From Bacteroidales bacterium (GTDB lineage Bacteria > Bacteroidota > Bacteroidia > Bacteroidales > UBA7960), in the NCBI GenBank assembly GCA_003567625.1, contig PWZB01000043.1, positions 1 through 38,359 of the forward strand: a stretch of DNA of 38,359 bases, read 5' to 3'. The position numbers and the translations under genes were made by a program. The notes under the pieces were generated by a model. It did no database searches, was not told where the DNA came from, and saw only the letters and a list, made by a program, of their open reading frames with translations. This document shows positions 25,663 to 34,728 of the stretch, in pieces. The stretch's first letter is position 1. The number at the start of each line of letters is the position of its first letter.

Positions 25663-26748
25663 ATGAACAATATCAAAAGAATTGATCTGTATATAATCCG
25701 CAAGTTCCTTGGGACGTTTTTCTTTGCGATAGCTTTGATTATCCTGATAGTCATTGTTTTTGACCTCTCGGAAAAGATTGATGACTTTATCGAAAATCAG
25801 GCTCCTTTATATGATATAATATTTGTCTATTATCTTAACTTTATTCCATACTTTGTTAATCTTTTCAGTCCGTTGTTTACTTTTATTGCCGTAATTTTTT
25901 TCACTTCGCGGCTTGCCTTTAATTCGGAGATCATTGCTATATTAAGCTCAGGCATAAGTTTCAGGCGTTTACTTGTCCCTTATATAATATCGGCTATATT
26001 TTTAGCCATACTATCAATTTACTTGTCTAATTTTTTAATACCCAGGGCAAATGAGAATCGTCTTGATTTTGAGAACACATATGTAAGAAGTCCTTCCCGG
26101 TTCAGGGAACGGAATATACACATGCAGATAAATCCCGGGGTATTTATTTACATGGAATCTTTTAATGAACGTACAAATATCGGACAACGTTTTACACTTG
26201 AGAAAATTGATAACGGTCAGCTATATTATAAATTATCAGCCAATAATATTGTCTGGGATACCATAAATGAACATTGGCGAATTCAGAACTATTTTATTCG
26301 CGAGATTGATGGTCTTAATGAAGAACTTTCTTTTGGTCGCCGAAAAGATACGGTGCTTGATTTTACGCCTGAAAATTTTATGCAGAGCCTTCGTGAGATG
26401 GAGACTCTTAATTTCATGGAGTTGCAAGCTCAAATAGACATGGAGAGGCTAAAAGGTTCTGAGAATATAAAATTTTTCCTTGTTGAGAAACACCGCCGTA
26501 TAGCATTTCCTTTTGCAACATTTGTGCTGACAATTATAGGGGTTTCATTGTCGAGCAAAAAAGTGAGAGGTGGAATCGGCCTGCATCTTGGTGCAGGTAT
26601 AGCACTTAGTTTTGCTTTTATACTTTTTATGCAGATATCTTCAACATTTGCTACAAATGGAAACCTGGCGCCATCGATTGCAGCATGGATACCCAATATT
26701 ATTTTCGGTATATTGGGAGTATATCTTTTGAAAACAGCACCTAAATAA
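25663..26748 (+). CDS. lptG: LptF/LptG-family LPS export permease
   Basis: Inner-membrane component of the LptBFG transporter, which extracts lipopolysaccharide and hands it to the Lpt bridge. The 361 residues have three N-terminal membrane helices (about 16-115), a periplasmic beta-jellyroll region (125-265) and three C-terminal helices (about 280-358). The signature FxxRLAxNSEIIAILSSGIS, the coupling segment that contacts LptB, is at 81-99. LptF and LptG cannot be separated safely by eye; the tgt neighbourhood favours the name used in this phylum. Confidence 0.9.
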   Translation: MNNIKRIDLYIIRKFLGTFFFAIALIILIVIVFDLSEKIDDFIENQAPLYDIIFVYYLNFIPYFVNLFSPLFTFIAVIFFTSRLAFNSEIIAILSSGISFRRLLVPYIISAIFLAILSIYLSNFLIPRANENRLDFENTYVRSPSRFRERNIHMQINPGVFIYMESFNERTNIGQRFTLEKIDNGQLYYKLSANNIVWDTINEHWRIQNYFIREIDGLNEELSFGRRKDTVLDFTPENFMQSLREMETLNFMELQAQIDMERLKGSENIKFFLVEKHRRIAFPFATFVLTIIGVSLSSKKVRGGIGLHLGAGIALSFAFILFMQISSTFATNGNLAPSIAAWIPNIIFGILGVYLLKTAPK

Positions 26749-26852
26749 TTATAAGGTTATTATTTTCAAATTAGGGGGAAAGCCCTCCCCGGATTGAAAG
26801 GCAGAGATCAGTTGACAATCGGAAAGAAAATTTCAAATTATGTTTGGCCGGA

Positions 26853-27839
26853 TTATTCAATGCCTGCAAAATGTTTCATGAATTGCACCCTGTAATAAGC
26901 GGAAGGATTTTCAGATTTTTTATAACTCATTTTTCCTCTGAAATCATCTATTTTTGAAAAATTCTTTTGTTCCATCCAGCTTTGTAATTCACTGACTATC
27001 TTTTCAATTTCATCTAATCCGTTTTTATACAAGACCGAACAGATTTGCCCGGCTTTTGCTCCTGCAAGTAATTGTTTTATAAGCCCGGTTGAATCATGGA
27101 TGCCGGTTGATGCACATAAGTCGCATTGCACACGGTCTGACAGTATAGCAATCCAACGGAGCGAGTTGGTTATCTCATCAGGCGTGCTGTATATATTACC
27201 GGGCTTAAGCATAAAACTTTCGGTATCAATATCAGGGTTAAAAAACCTGTTAAAAAGTACTATACCCTTGACTTCTGTCCATGAAAGCTTTTTTATCATT
27301 TCGCCTAACCCTGAGAAATGATGTGATAATTTCAGAGATATTGGTATGCTTACCTTAGATTTTACTGTTTCGACAATATCAAAATAAATTTGTTCTATTT
27401 TCTTACTATCACTGTTTATATCAGATGGTAATACGAATATGTTAAGCTCCAGGCCATCCGCTCCGGCCTCCTGGATATTTGTGGCAAATGAGGGCCATTC
27501 TGATGCCGAAACGCAATTAACGCTGGCTATAATTGGAATTGATGTAGTTTTTTTTGCCTCCTGAATAAGATTTGTATATTCATTTAGTGTATGTGCGCGG
27601 GCATAGTTTCTGATATAATCTTCTGCTTCGGTAGAAGAACTTTGAACATTATCATGCGAAAAAACCTTTCTAATCTCAAATTTTATCTGTTCTTCAAAAA
27701 GTGATTTCAATACAACAGCACCGGCGCCTTGCTTTTCAATTTCCTGAATATTCGTCAAAGAATTTGTTAACCCTGAACTCCCTATGATCAAGGGATTACG
27801 AAGATTGAGCCCCATATAAGTAGTAGATAGATCTGTCAT
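26853..27839 (-). CDS. Dihydroorotate dehydrogenase-like protein
   Basis: FMN-binding TIM-barrel protein of the class 1 dihydroorotate dehydrogenase family. MTDLSTTYMGLNLRNPLIIG starts the barrel; VVLKSLFEEQI and IPIIASVNC follow; SLKLSHHFSG carries the conserved lysine; ASTGIHDSTGLIKQLLAGA is the phosphate-binding end. It lacks the clear catalytic cysteine loop (NxSCPN) of PyrD; the corresponding place reads LELNIFVLPSD, so this is the paralogous group often annotated as DHOD-like, with unknown substrate. The track starts at 27881, but the -7 element at 27879-27886 overlaps that codon, so the start at 27839 is the real one. Confidence 0.9.
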   Translation of the reverse strand: MTDLSTTYMGLNLRNPLIIGSSGLTNSLTNIQEIEKQGAGAVVLKSLFEEQIKFEIRKVFSHDNVQSSSTEAEDYIRNYARAHTLNEYTNLIQEAKKTTSIPIIASVNCVSASEWPSFATNIQEAGADGLELNIFVLPSDINSDSKKIEQIYFDIVETVKSKVSIPISLKLSHHFSGLGEMIKKLSWTEVKGIVLFNRFFNPDIDTESFMLKPGNIYSTPDEITNSLRWIAILSDRVQCDLCASTGIHDSTGLIKQLLAGAKAGQICSVLYKNGLDEIEKIVSELQSWMEQKNFSKIDDFRGKMSYKKSENPSAYYRVQFMKHFAGIE

Positions 27840-27878
27840 TTTTATGAATTTTATTGTTATAGAATATTTTTTCGATAG

Positions 27879-27886
27879 CAAAATTA
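27879..27886 (-). promoter_or_regulatory. -7 promoter element that decides the DHOD-like start
   Basis: Minus strand TAATTTTG fits TAnnTTTG, 40 bases before the ATG at 27839. It overlaps the track's upstream ATG (27881), which would then lie before the transcription start. Confidence 0.55.
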
Positions 27887-28045
27887 AATATACATTTTAA
27901 ATTTCCTAACTGATTTGTTTTAATCTTATTGGAAAAATTAGGTAATATAACGATTTTACATGCATAAGTATAAAAATTTGTGGTTTAATGTGTTTAAATG
28001 ACGAAAATGTAATGTTATCACTAATGCTTTTGCATTATTTTGTGT

Positions 28046-28053
28046 TAACTTTG
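28046..28053 (+). promoter_or_regulatory. -7 promoter element for the FadL-type gene
   Basis: TAACTTTG fits TAnnTTTG and lies 90 bases before the ATG at 28143. It suggests that the broken gene and the SGNH gene behind it are still transcribed. Confidence 0.5.
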
Positions 28054-28142
28054 AAAAGCTAATAAGAATTTTTATATATGCAGCAATTTAAACGAATTGT
28101 ACATTCAGCGACATGCTTTCTGCAGAACAAAAATCAAGATCA

Positions 28143-29193
28143 ATGAAAAAATTATTTACATGTTTTATACTGTTTGCAACTACTTTACATGTTTATGCTG
28201 GAGGTTACCAGGTTAATTTTCATGGACAGAAACAAACGGGGATGGGTATGGCAGGTACATCGCTTACTGAAGATGGCAGCAGTAGTTTTAATAATCCGGG
28301 AGGATTGGCGATGATGGTTGCTGATCATTCTGTCCTGGCAGGGATGAGTTTTATTAGCAGCCATAGTTTATTTCATTTGGAGGGTTCAATGCACACGGCA
28401 AGAACTGAAAATCCGCCGGAGACCCCTTTTTATTTTTATGGCGCTGGCAGAATAACCGACAACCTGGTTGCGGGGATTGCAGTAAATACTCCATTTAGTA
28501 ATAATCTGAAATGGGAAGAGGGGTGGGCAGGCAGGTTTCTGATTGAAGAAATGTCTTTTCAGACCATCACCATCCAACCTGCTGTATCATACCTGATAAA
28601 TGATATGCTTAGTATTGGTGCAGGCGTGGTTTATGCACTCGGAAATGTTGATATGAAAAAGTGTACCCCAATCCCTTCAAACATATTTTCCGCCTGATAA
28701 CATGGTTTCAGTGGCTTTGCCGTTACCAGCAAACCTTAATCTCGGATTCTCATACGATATAAATGATGATCTGATGGTTGCGATGGATTTTAACTATGTT
28801 TTCTGGGAAGCTTATGATACACTTGCTTTTGATTTTTACACCAATACTGAATTGCTCAACGATAGCAAAGCCCCTCGTTTATGGAGTAATAAGCTTATTT
28901 TCAGGTTTGGAGGAGAGTATAAAGCATCAGAAAAACTTTACCTGAGAATGGGTGCATATTATGATCCTACCCCGGTAAACAAGATATATTTTACCCCCGA
29001 AACACCAGGCGTTGACAATATCGGGATCACATCCGGATTATCATATTTGTTGTTGCCGGGAATGTGTGTCGACTTTAGCTTTCTGTATGTACATGGCATT
29101 GAAATGGAAGCAGAATATTCTACCGAAAATTTTGCCGGTAAATATAAATCAAGTGCTTTTGTACCCGGAATAGGCATCAGTTATGATTTTTAA
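28143..29193 (+). pseudogene. OmpP1/FadL-type outer-membrane transporter, broken by an internal deletion
   Basis: Outer-membrane beta-barrel of the FadL/TodX family, which takes up long-chain fatty acids and other hydrophobic compounds. The start at 28143 gives a signal peptide (MKKLFTCFILFATTLHVYA) and then the FadL hatch (GGYQVNFHGQKQTGMGMAG, FNNPGGLAMM). The first ORF runs to GNVDMKK and then stops at 28695 after a short nonsense tail. The second half is in another frame: SVPQSLQTYFPPDN, VSVALPLPANLNLG, DFNYVFWEAYDTLAFDF, ending in a barrel-type ISYDF. About 50 residues that relatives have between these halves are missing, and the join is out of frame, at about 28655-28663. The track shows it as two ORFs (28113..28697 and 28702..29193). 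An assembly error is not excluded. Confidence 0.87.
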
Positions 29194-29211
29194 TTAAAAT
29201 AATGATTAGTC

Positions 29212-30486
29212 ATGAAATTAAGAAGCATTATATATCTTTTTTGTTTTTTTGTTTTACTATCCTGCGAACCTGAAATGGAAAGTTTTAAGCCATCATCAGG
29301 TGATGCTGACTTTTCAACAGTGGTTGCTGTTGGCAACTCTTTAACTGCCGGATTTGCTGATGGTGAGTTATACAGGTCGGCGCAGTTAAACTCTTTTCCC
29401 AATATAATTGCACAACAGTTGCAATATGTCGGTGGTGGCGATTTCCATCAGCCATTGATGAAAGATGAATATGGTTTTGGGAACAGGTTGATACTGGAAG
29501 TTATTAACGGGGAGTTGATACCTGTTCCTGCATATGAACCTGTAAATCCCGGGAATTATGAATCGATATATGACGAAAAAGGACCATTTAGCAACTTTGG
29601 TGTTCCCGACGCAAAAGCTGATCATTTTCTTGCACCCGGCTATGGATCCCTGAATCCATATTTTGAACGCTTTGCAAAAAATATTAATACCAGTAGTATA
29701 TTGAATGATGCAATGATGGCTGAGCCAACATTTTTCCTGTTATGGATCGGCAAAAACGATGTGCTCAATTATGCTATAGACGGCGGGGAAGGAGAAACCA
29801 TAACCAATATTGAGTATTTTTCTGATATTATGAACTCAATAATTGGTAAGCTTGTTTCAAACAATTCCCTGGGTGCTGTTGCCGGTATACCTGATATTAC
29901 ACTATTTCCTTTTTTTACTGCTATACCTTCCAATGGGCTGTTACTAACAGTTAATGAAGCTGCTTATCTTAATTCGGAGTATGAAGCGCTGGATCATATT
30001 GAATTTAAAGAGGGAGCTAACGGATTTGTGGTTGCTGATCCGGAAGCCCCGGAGAATTTACGGCAATTAACAGAAGACGAATTATTGCTCTTAAACACAC
30101 CACTTGACAGTATTAAAGATGGGGAATGGGGAAGCCTGAAACCAATCCCGCTTCAATATTATCTTTCTGAAGAACAGATTGGAAATATCAGGGAGACAGT
30201 TTATGAATACAACACTTTTATTGAAGATATTGCAGATGAGAAAGATCTTGCTTTTGTTGATGTTTATATGGTATTGAAGGAGGCTGATGCAGGAATTTGG
30301 TTTGATGGAGTGAATTTTACTACTCAATTCATCACAGGCGGAGTCTTTTCACTTGACGGTATTCACCTTACAACAAGAGGAAATGCTATTGTAGCAAATC
30401 AATTTATTGATGCAATCAACAAGAAATACAACAGTTCAATACCCAAAGTCAGCGTTACAGATTATCAGGGTATTGTTTTTCCTTAA
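29212..30486 (+). CDS. SGNH/GDSL-family hydrolase lipoprotein
   Basis: Predicted lipid-anchored esterase or lipase. Lipobox VLLSC with C18; SGNH blocks: GNSLTAG with S43, WIGKND (N182, D183), and LDGIHLT (D382, H385). The block II glycine is less clear, probably in a loop near residues 87-90. The 424 residues are long for the fold, with an insertion at about 235-320. It begins 18 bases after the broken FadL-type gene; the pairing of a GDSL lipoprotein with a FadL-type porin is common in Bacteroidetes and suggests hydrolysis of lipids outside the cell followed by uptake. Here the lipase partner is intact while the porin is not. Confidence 0.9.
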   Translation: MKLRSIIYLFCFFVLLSCEPEMESFKPSSGDADFSTVVAVGNSLTAGFADGELYRSAQLNSFPNIIAQQLQYVGGGDFHQPLMKDEYGFGNRLILEVINGELIPVPAYEPVNPGNYESIYDEKGPFSNFGVPDAKADHFLAPGYGSLNPYFERFAKNINTSSILNDAMMAEPTFFLLWIGKNDVLNYAIDGGEGETITNIEYFSDIMNSIIGKLVSNNSLGAVAGIPDITLFPFFTAIPSNGLLLTVNEAAYLNSEYEALDHIEFKEGANGFVVADPEAPENLRQLTEDELLLLNTPLDSIKDGEWGSLKPIPLQYYLSEEQIGNIRETVYEYNTFIEDIADEKDLAFVDVYMVLKEADAGIWFDGVNFTTQFITGGVFSLDGIHLTTRGNAIVANQFIDAINKKYNSSIPKVSVTDYQGIVFP

Positions 30487-30515
30487 GAAAAGATTATATT
30501 ATACAAAAAACCATA

Positions 30516-30737
30516 TTAGAGAAACCGCCTGACAATATTGATGATAAGTGTTAACACCAAGCTTATCAGCAGAAAAGTTATAACAGGTGCGTAAATTGTT
30601 GTATTGTTCCTTTTTATCCGGATATCGCCCGGCAAGTTACCGAACCAGTGCAGCTTATCGGAAAACAGCCAGGTAACCAAACCAACCAGTATCAGCAATA
30701 TGCCTATTACTATTAATACTTTGCCTATACTTTGCAT
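30516..30737 (-). CDS. DUF2905 small membrane protein
   Basis: 73 residues with two membrane helices (about 5-25 and 48-70) around the family motif LHWFGNLPGDIRIKRNNTTIYAPV. Function unknown. The track extends to 30791, but MQSIGKVLIVIGILL at 30737 is the usual family start. It is convergent with the SGNH gene, 29 bases apart. Confidence 0.88.
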   Translation of the reverse strand: MQSIGKVLIVIGILLILVGLVTWLFSDKLHWFGNLPGDIRIKRNNTTIYAPVITFLLISLVLTLIINIVRRFL

Positions 30738-30866
30738 AAATACAGTAGATGTTATACAGGTACAGTCAATATAACAACTGTCGATTGTCAAATATCAATT
30801 TGTATGTGAATTAAAAAATTATCGAACTCAAAATTTTATGGTCAAAATTGACATTCAGGTGTTTAA

Positions 30867-31628
30867 TTATATTTCATTGTTCATGAATCCCTGATCTTTC
30901 AGTACTTTAAGCAATACTTTGCTGAAGTGAACATTATCTTTTTTAATGTAACGTTTTTCCGTGAATACTTGTGCCAGGTTTTCAACCTTATTTTCTTCTA
31001 TCAGTTCCCTTGTAAGTGGTAATTTTTCTTTATATCTATAAATTTTATCAATATCTTTACTTGAGTAATCATTATATTTTTCATGATGAATGACACCTTC
31101 CGCGGGCAGTCTGTCAACTTGTTCGGGATCTTCGTCGGGGTATCCTGCCACAACCGTAGTAACCGGTACAACTCCTTCGGGCAGGTTGAAGAATTTTATA
31201 AGCTTGTCAGCCTGGTAGGTTGTAGTGCCGAGGTAACAGATACCGAGGCCTTCCGATTCGGCGGCAACACAAATATTTTGAGCAACCAGCAAGGCATCTA
31301 TTGCAGCGGTAATGAATGAAAGAAAATTGTCGTAACCGGGTTTGGCATTACGCTGCTTGCACCATTTATTGAAGCGGTTAAAATCGGCACATAAAGTAAG
31401 CAACACGGGTGCTTCTTCAACCATCTGCTGACCGAAATGTAACTTACATAGTTCATTGCGCCTCTCCTGATCTTTGGTTATAATCACACTATAAACCTGC
31501 ATGTTGCCTGTTGTTGAAGCACGGATACCACATTCCAGGATCCTGCTTAATACATCATCATGAATATTGTCTTTCTTGTATTTTCTTATTGTTTTGTGAT
31601 TTAATAACGTTTCAATCGTATTGTTCAT
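30867..31628 (-). CDS. NfsA-like nitroreductase
   Basis: FMN-dependent, probably NADPH-using oxidoreductase, 253 residues. Family features: N-terminal HKTIRKYKKDNI, IRASTTGNMQVYSVIIT, the FMN-binding AAESEGLGICYLG and VVPVTTVVAGYPDEDP, and a long C-terminal arm typical of the NfsA/FRP subgroup. Physiological substrate unknown. A TAACTTTG -7 element lies 38 bases upstream, with a TTTTG (-33 candidate) 22 bases further. Confidence 0.92.
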   Translation of the reverse strand: MNNTIETLLNHKTIRKYKKDNIHDDVLSRILECGIRASTTGNMQVYSVIITKDQERRNELCKLHFGQQMVEEAPVLLTLCADFNRFNKWCKQRNAKPGYDNFLSFITAAIDALLVAQNICVAAESEGLGICYLGTTTYQADKLIKFFNLPEGVVPVTTVVAGYPDEDPEQVDRLPAEGVIHHEKYNDYSSKDIDKIYRYKEKLPLTRELIEENKVENLAQVFTEKRYIKKDNVHFSKVLLKVLKDQGFMNNEI

Positions 31629-31665
31629 AAATTACTGATTTGTGTTTTTTACTGTTTTATTCAGG

Positions 31666-31673
31666 CAAAGTTA
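31666..31673 (-). promoter_or_regulatory. Promoter for the nitroreductase gene
   Basis: Minus strand TAACTTTG (-7) with TTTTG at 31700-31696 as a candidate -33; spacing 22 bases, near the usual 19-21. This is the best two-part promoter match in the window. Confidence 0.62.
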
Positions 31674-31794
31674 TAAGTTTAGCCTGAACATTTAACAAAA
31701 TATTCTTAACCGGATCAATAATTATATTAATATGTTTGGTAATTGGCAAAGAGTCAACATTATTGGCTGCCGGTGGTCACAACTTATCAACATA

Positions 31795-33225
31795 TTAATG
31801 ACTTTTCGTAAAAGATTTTTTGTGGAATGTATCTATTGCTACAATTAGAGCTATTAATCCCCAAAAAAGTACGGAAGCTTTATCTGTATTAAGAAAATTA
31901 TTCAAAAAGCCGTGTGTAAAGTATGTAATAAGCCCCAATGTGGCTCCCAAGGAAAGCCATCGCAGGTCGTTATCTTTGATTTTATAGAAATTACGTATCC
32001 CGGTATATAATACTGTTATAACTATTGCTATAAAGGTGAGCATGCCGGGTAATCCTGATTCGGCCAAAGGACCTATATATTCGCTGTGGGCATTACCAAC
32101 ATCGCCAAAGTGCGTTGTTATGGGTGTATAATCTTCCCATCGTTGGAAAGGTGCATATACGAATTGATACGTTCCCGGCCCCCATCCGAAAACCGGTCTT
32201 TCCTTGAACATTCGAATCGCTGAATTCCAGCGATTTATTCTTTCCATGTTGGAAGCATCAGTGGTAATGTTGTATATTGATTGAATATGTTCTTTGAAAT
32301 CACCCGAAGACTCCTGCTGATCTCTTTCCAGTGTAATCCTGATTTCGGTTTGAAAAGTATAGAATAGCCCAAGCAAAAGTATAGCGGTGGCCAGAATGTA
32401 TCTATAGTTTATTCTCAGATATATTACCCAAAAAGCTGCAAAAGCTACAATAATTCCCAGCCACGAAGCACGGCTGTAGCTCAAAACAACACCTGTTGCA
32501 AATAATAAAAAAATTAATAAAGTAAGATATCGTTGAGGGGCATTATATTTTTTGTGGAATATGAAAATAAAAAACATGGGAGCCAGTAATGAAATAACAG
32601 CGCTGTAGTTAGTATGATCATTGAAAAACGGCCCGACTATCCATGTTCCGGCTTGTCTTTCAAATCCATGTGCAGAATGTTGAATGGTAATATAAATGAT
32701 TACAAGGGCAAGGGGAATTCCATAATACCACAAAAACCTGTGAAAATTTTCTTTTTCCTTAAAAAGCTTGATAAACAAAAAATAAAAAGCGACAATATAC
32801 CACAGTTGAGATATGAAGTATTTAAAAGAAATCCATCTTATTTCGCTGGTAACTGATGTTATGAACATCCATACAAGATATATTATTATTGCGATTGTTA
32901 CCGGATGTTTTAATATATTCCGCTCGTAACGTTGTTCATATACCAGTTTCAGGAAAAACAGCAGCATGATGGCTGCTATTATTGGCTCTGTGGGCATATT
33001 TACGGCAAAACCCATCTCGGGATACCTGTATAATACCGTAAAAGGTGTAATGATTATGAGTAAGAACAAAAGCTTATCAAGGGAAAAGAAAAACATATAT
33101 CCTATAAGAATAGCAGCCGGTAATGCGGCAAGCCAATAAAAGCCCTGGATTATAAGGGCTATATTGAGCGCGATAAATAATCCGCAGAAACCGTAAAGAA
33201 GCTTTATTTTACCCGGGTTAAACAC
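31795..33225 (-). CDS. O-antigen ligase / Wzy-type polymerase
   Basis: Inner-membrane protein of 476 residues with about 12 helices and the Wzy_C domain. The large periplasmic loop (about 290-390) has RINRWNSAIRMFKERPVFGWG followed by HSEYIGPLAESG, the HxxYLxxxxxxG motif of ligases and polymerases. Whether it joins the polymer to the lipid or polymerises it cannot be told by eye. It follows wzz after 6 bases, so both are on one transcript. Confidence 0.9.
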   Translation of the reverse strand: MFNPGKIKLLYGFCGLFIALNIALIIQGFYWLAALPAAILIGYMFFFSLDKLLFLLIIITPFTVLYRYPEMGFAVNMPTEPIIAAIMLLFFLKLVYEQRYERNILKHPVTIAIIIYLVWMFITSVTSEIRWISFKYFISQLWYIVAFYFLFIKLFKEKENFHRFLWYYGIPLALVIIYITIQHSAHGFERQAGTWIVGPFFNDHTNYSAVISLLAPMFFIFIFHKKYNAPQRYLTLLIFLLFATGVVLSYSRASWLGIIVAFAAFWVIYLRINYRYILATAILLLGLFYTFQTEIRITLERDQQESSGDFKEHIQSIYNITTDASNMERINRWNSAIRMFKERPVFGWGPGTYQFVYAPFQRWEDYTPITTHFGDVGNAHSEYIGPLAESGLPGMLTFIAIVITVLYTGIRNFYKIKDNDLRWLSLGATLGLITYFTHGFLNNFLNTDKASVLFWGLIALIVAIDTFHKKSFTKSH

Positions 33226-33231
33226 TGAAGA

Positions 33232-34266
33232 TTATTTTTTTTTGCTTTTGATCTTAATAATTCCTTTATTTTCAAGTTTACTGTAAACCATTAAAATAAC
33301 TACTCCCAGGAACCCTGCGGCAAAAGTTGAAATTACCACAATCAGCCATCTGACCGGATATACTTTTCGTTCAGACTCCTGGGCTTTATCAATTATAAAC
33401 TTAAAAGAGACAAAACTTTCAAGGTCGGCTTTTGCTTCCTGGTAACGGCGATGGGCAGTAGCCAGGTTTTCGCTTGATTCCTCAATGTAATTTGTCAGGT
33501 GCATAAATGTTCCACCATAGTCACCCATTGCATCAAGTCTTCGCTCCAAAGACCTTATACCATCAGTGTTTCCTGCAGATATATCTTGTGCAAGCTGGCG
33601 GAAAAGCATAGTTGTTTGACCTTCATAATCATAAACACCTTTTTTCATTATAACCCGCAAGGAGTCTTCGGCTTTTTTTATTTCTTGTTGTGTATTTTCA
33701 TACTGATTTTTTGCTGCCTGATATGCCAATAATGCCCTTTCATATCTCATCTCATTTTGCACGGTATCAACCAGCGCTGCTATCTCATTGGCTATTTTGG
33801 CAGCCATCAAGGGAACTTTATCACGTACGTTTATTTCAACAGCTCCGAATTCCGTTCTGCGAAATGATACGTTGTTCATGTATTCGCGATTAACCATGGT
33901 ATACAAGTATGGATGATCCCACGAAATATCATAATGATCGATCAGATTAAACCGATCTATTACACGGCCCCGGATAACTGATGAACCAAGCACCTGCAGT
34001 AATCTCTCGGCATCATCAATATCACCGTATTGTAAAAAATCGCGTGTGCCGGCTGCAACGCCCAATACAGAACGCGATAAACTAACGCTCTGCGAAGGAA
34101 ACATGGTTACCGTTGACTGATATTTAGGTGTAATAAAAAAAGGTGCTGAGAAAATAGCAGCAGCTATGGCTGCTACAGCACAAATAATAGTTAAATGCTT
34201 CCACCAACGGATGATAAACATAAATATGTTTGTGGAATCAAAGTCAGTTTTTTGTTCTGTTTTCAT
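33232..34266 (-). CDS. Wzz-type polysaccharide chain-length determinant
   Basis: Inner-membrane co-polymerase, 344 residues, with membrane helices at about 25-47 and 307-330 and a periplasmic coiled-coil region between (YQAAKNQYENTQQEIKKAE). The Wzz signature is at the N-terminus (KYQSTVTMFPSQS) and PVRWLIVVIS precedes the second helix. There is no cytoplasmic tyrosine kinase domain, only a lysine-rich tail. It sits between the flippase and the ligase/polymerase. Confidence 0.92.
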   Translation of the reverse strand: MKTEQKTDFDSTNIFMFIIRWWKHLTIICAVAAIAAAIFSAPFFITPKYQSTVTMFPSQSVSLSRSVLGVAAGTRDFLQYGDIDDAERLLQVLGSSVIRGRVIDRFNLIDHYDISWDHPYLYTMVNREYMNNVSFRRTEFGAVEINVRDKVPLMAAKIANEIAALVDTVQNEMRYERALLAYQAAKNQYENTQQEIKKAEDSLRVIMKKGVYDYEGQTTMLFRQLAQDISAGNTDGIRSLERRLDAMGDYGGTFMHLTNYIEESSENLATAHRRYQEAKADLESFVSFKFIIDKAQESERKVYPVRWLIVVISTFAAGFLGVVILMVYSKLENKGIIKIKSKKK

Positions 34267-34728
34267 TGTTTTGTGTTTAATAGCAATTAATATAACTTAA
34301 TAATATATACAGTTTTAATATTTGGTAGTGATTGTCGGAAAATTGTTATAAATTTTATAACGTAAGAATTTTGATTTACATATTTTTTATTTACTCGTAA
34401 TGACATTTTTTTACCACAAAAAAATAAAAAAATTTAATGTAATTATTATAATAAGTTCTTCTTATTTAAAATTTTAACATTTGTTATCCTTTTAGCGGCT
34501 TTGAGTCAATGTTTTAAGTATAACTTTTATTGGCATTCTAATATTTTTAATTATAGCCGAATATTTTTAAAAAAATTGTCACAAACCTACATAATTTTTT
34601 ATCATACTATTCATTTTTGATGCAAAAAATCACGTTTCAGATATACATAAATCATAATTTAATCACTCTTTCTCAAAGCAGTTTTAGATTATACCTGTTT
34701 GGGTTTATTCGATATAAGTTTACGAAAA
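34267..34728. other. Intergenic region, 462 bases, no gene seen
   Basis: Very AT-rich, between wzx and wzz on the minus strand. The length suggests that wzz has its own promoter, but no clear TAnnTTTG was found on that strand. No RNA gene or long repeat recognised. Confidence 0.6.

Noticed and set aside
26765-26800. Terminator between lptG and the DHOD-like gene
   Set aside because: The ggggg/ctcccc pairing is short and imperfect and no T-run follows on either strand.
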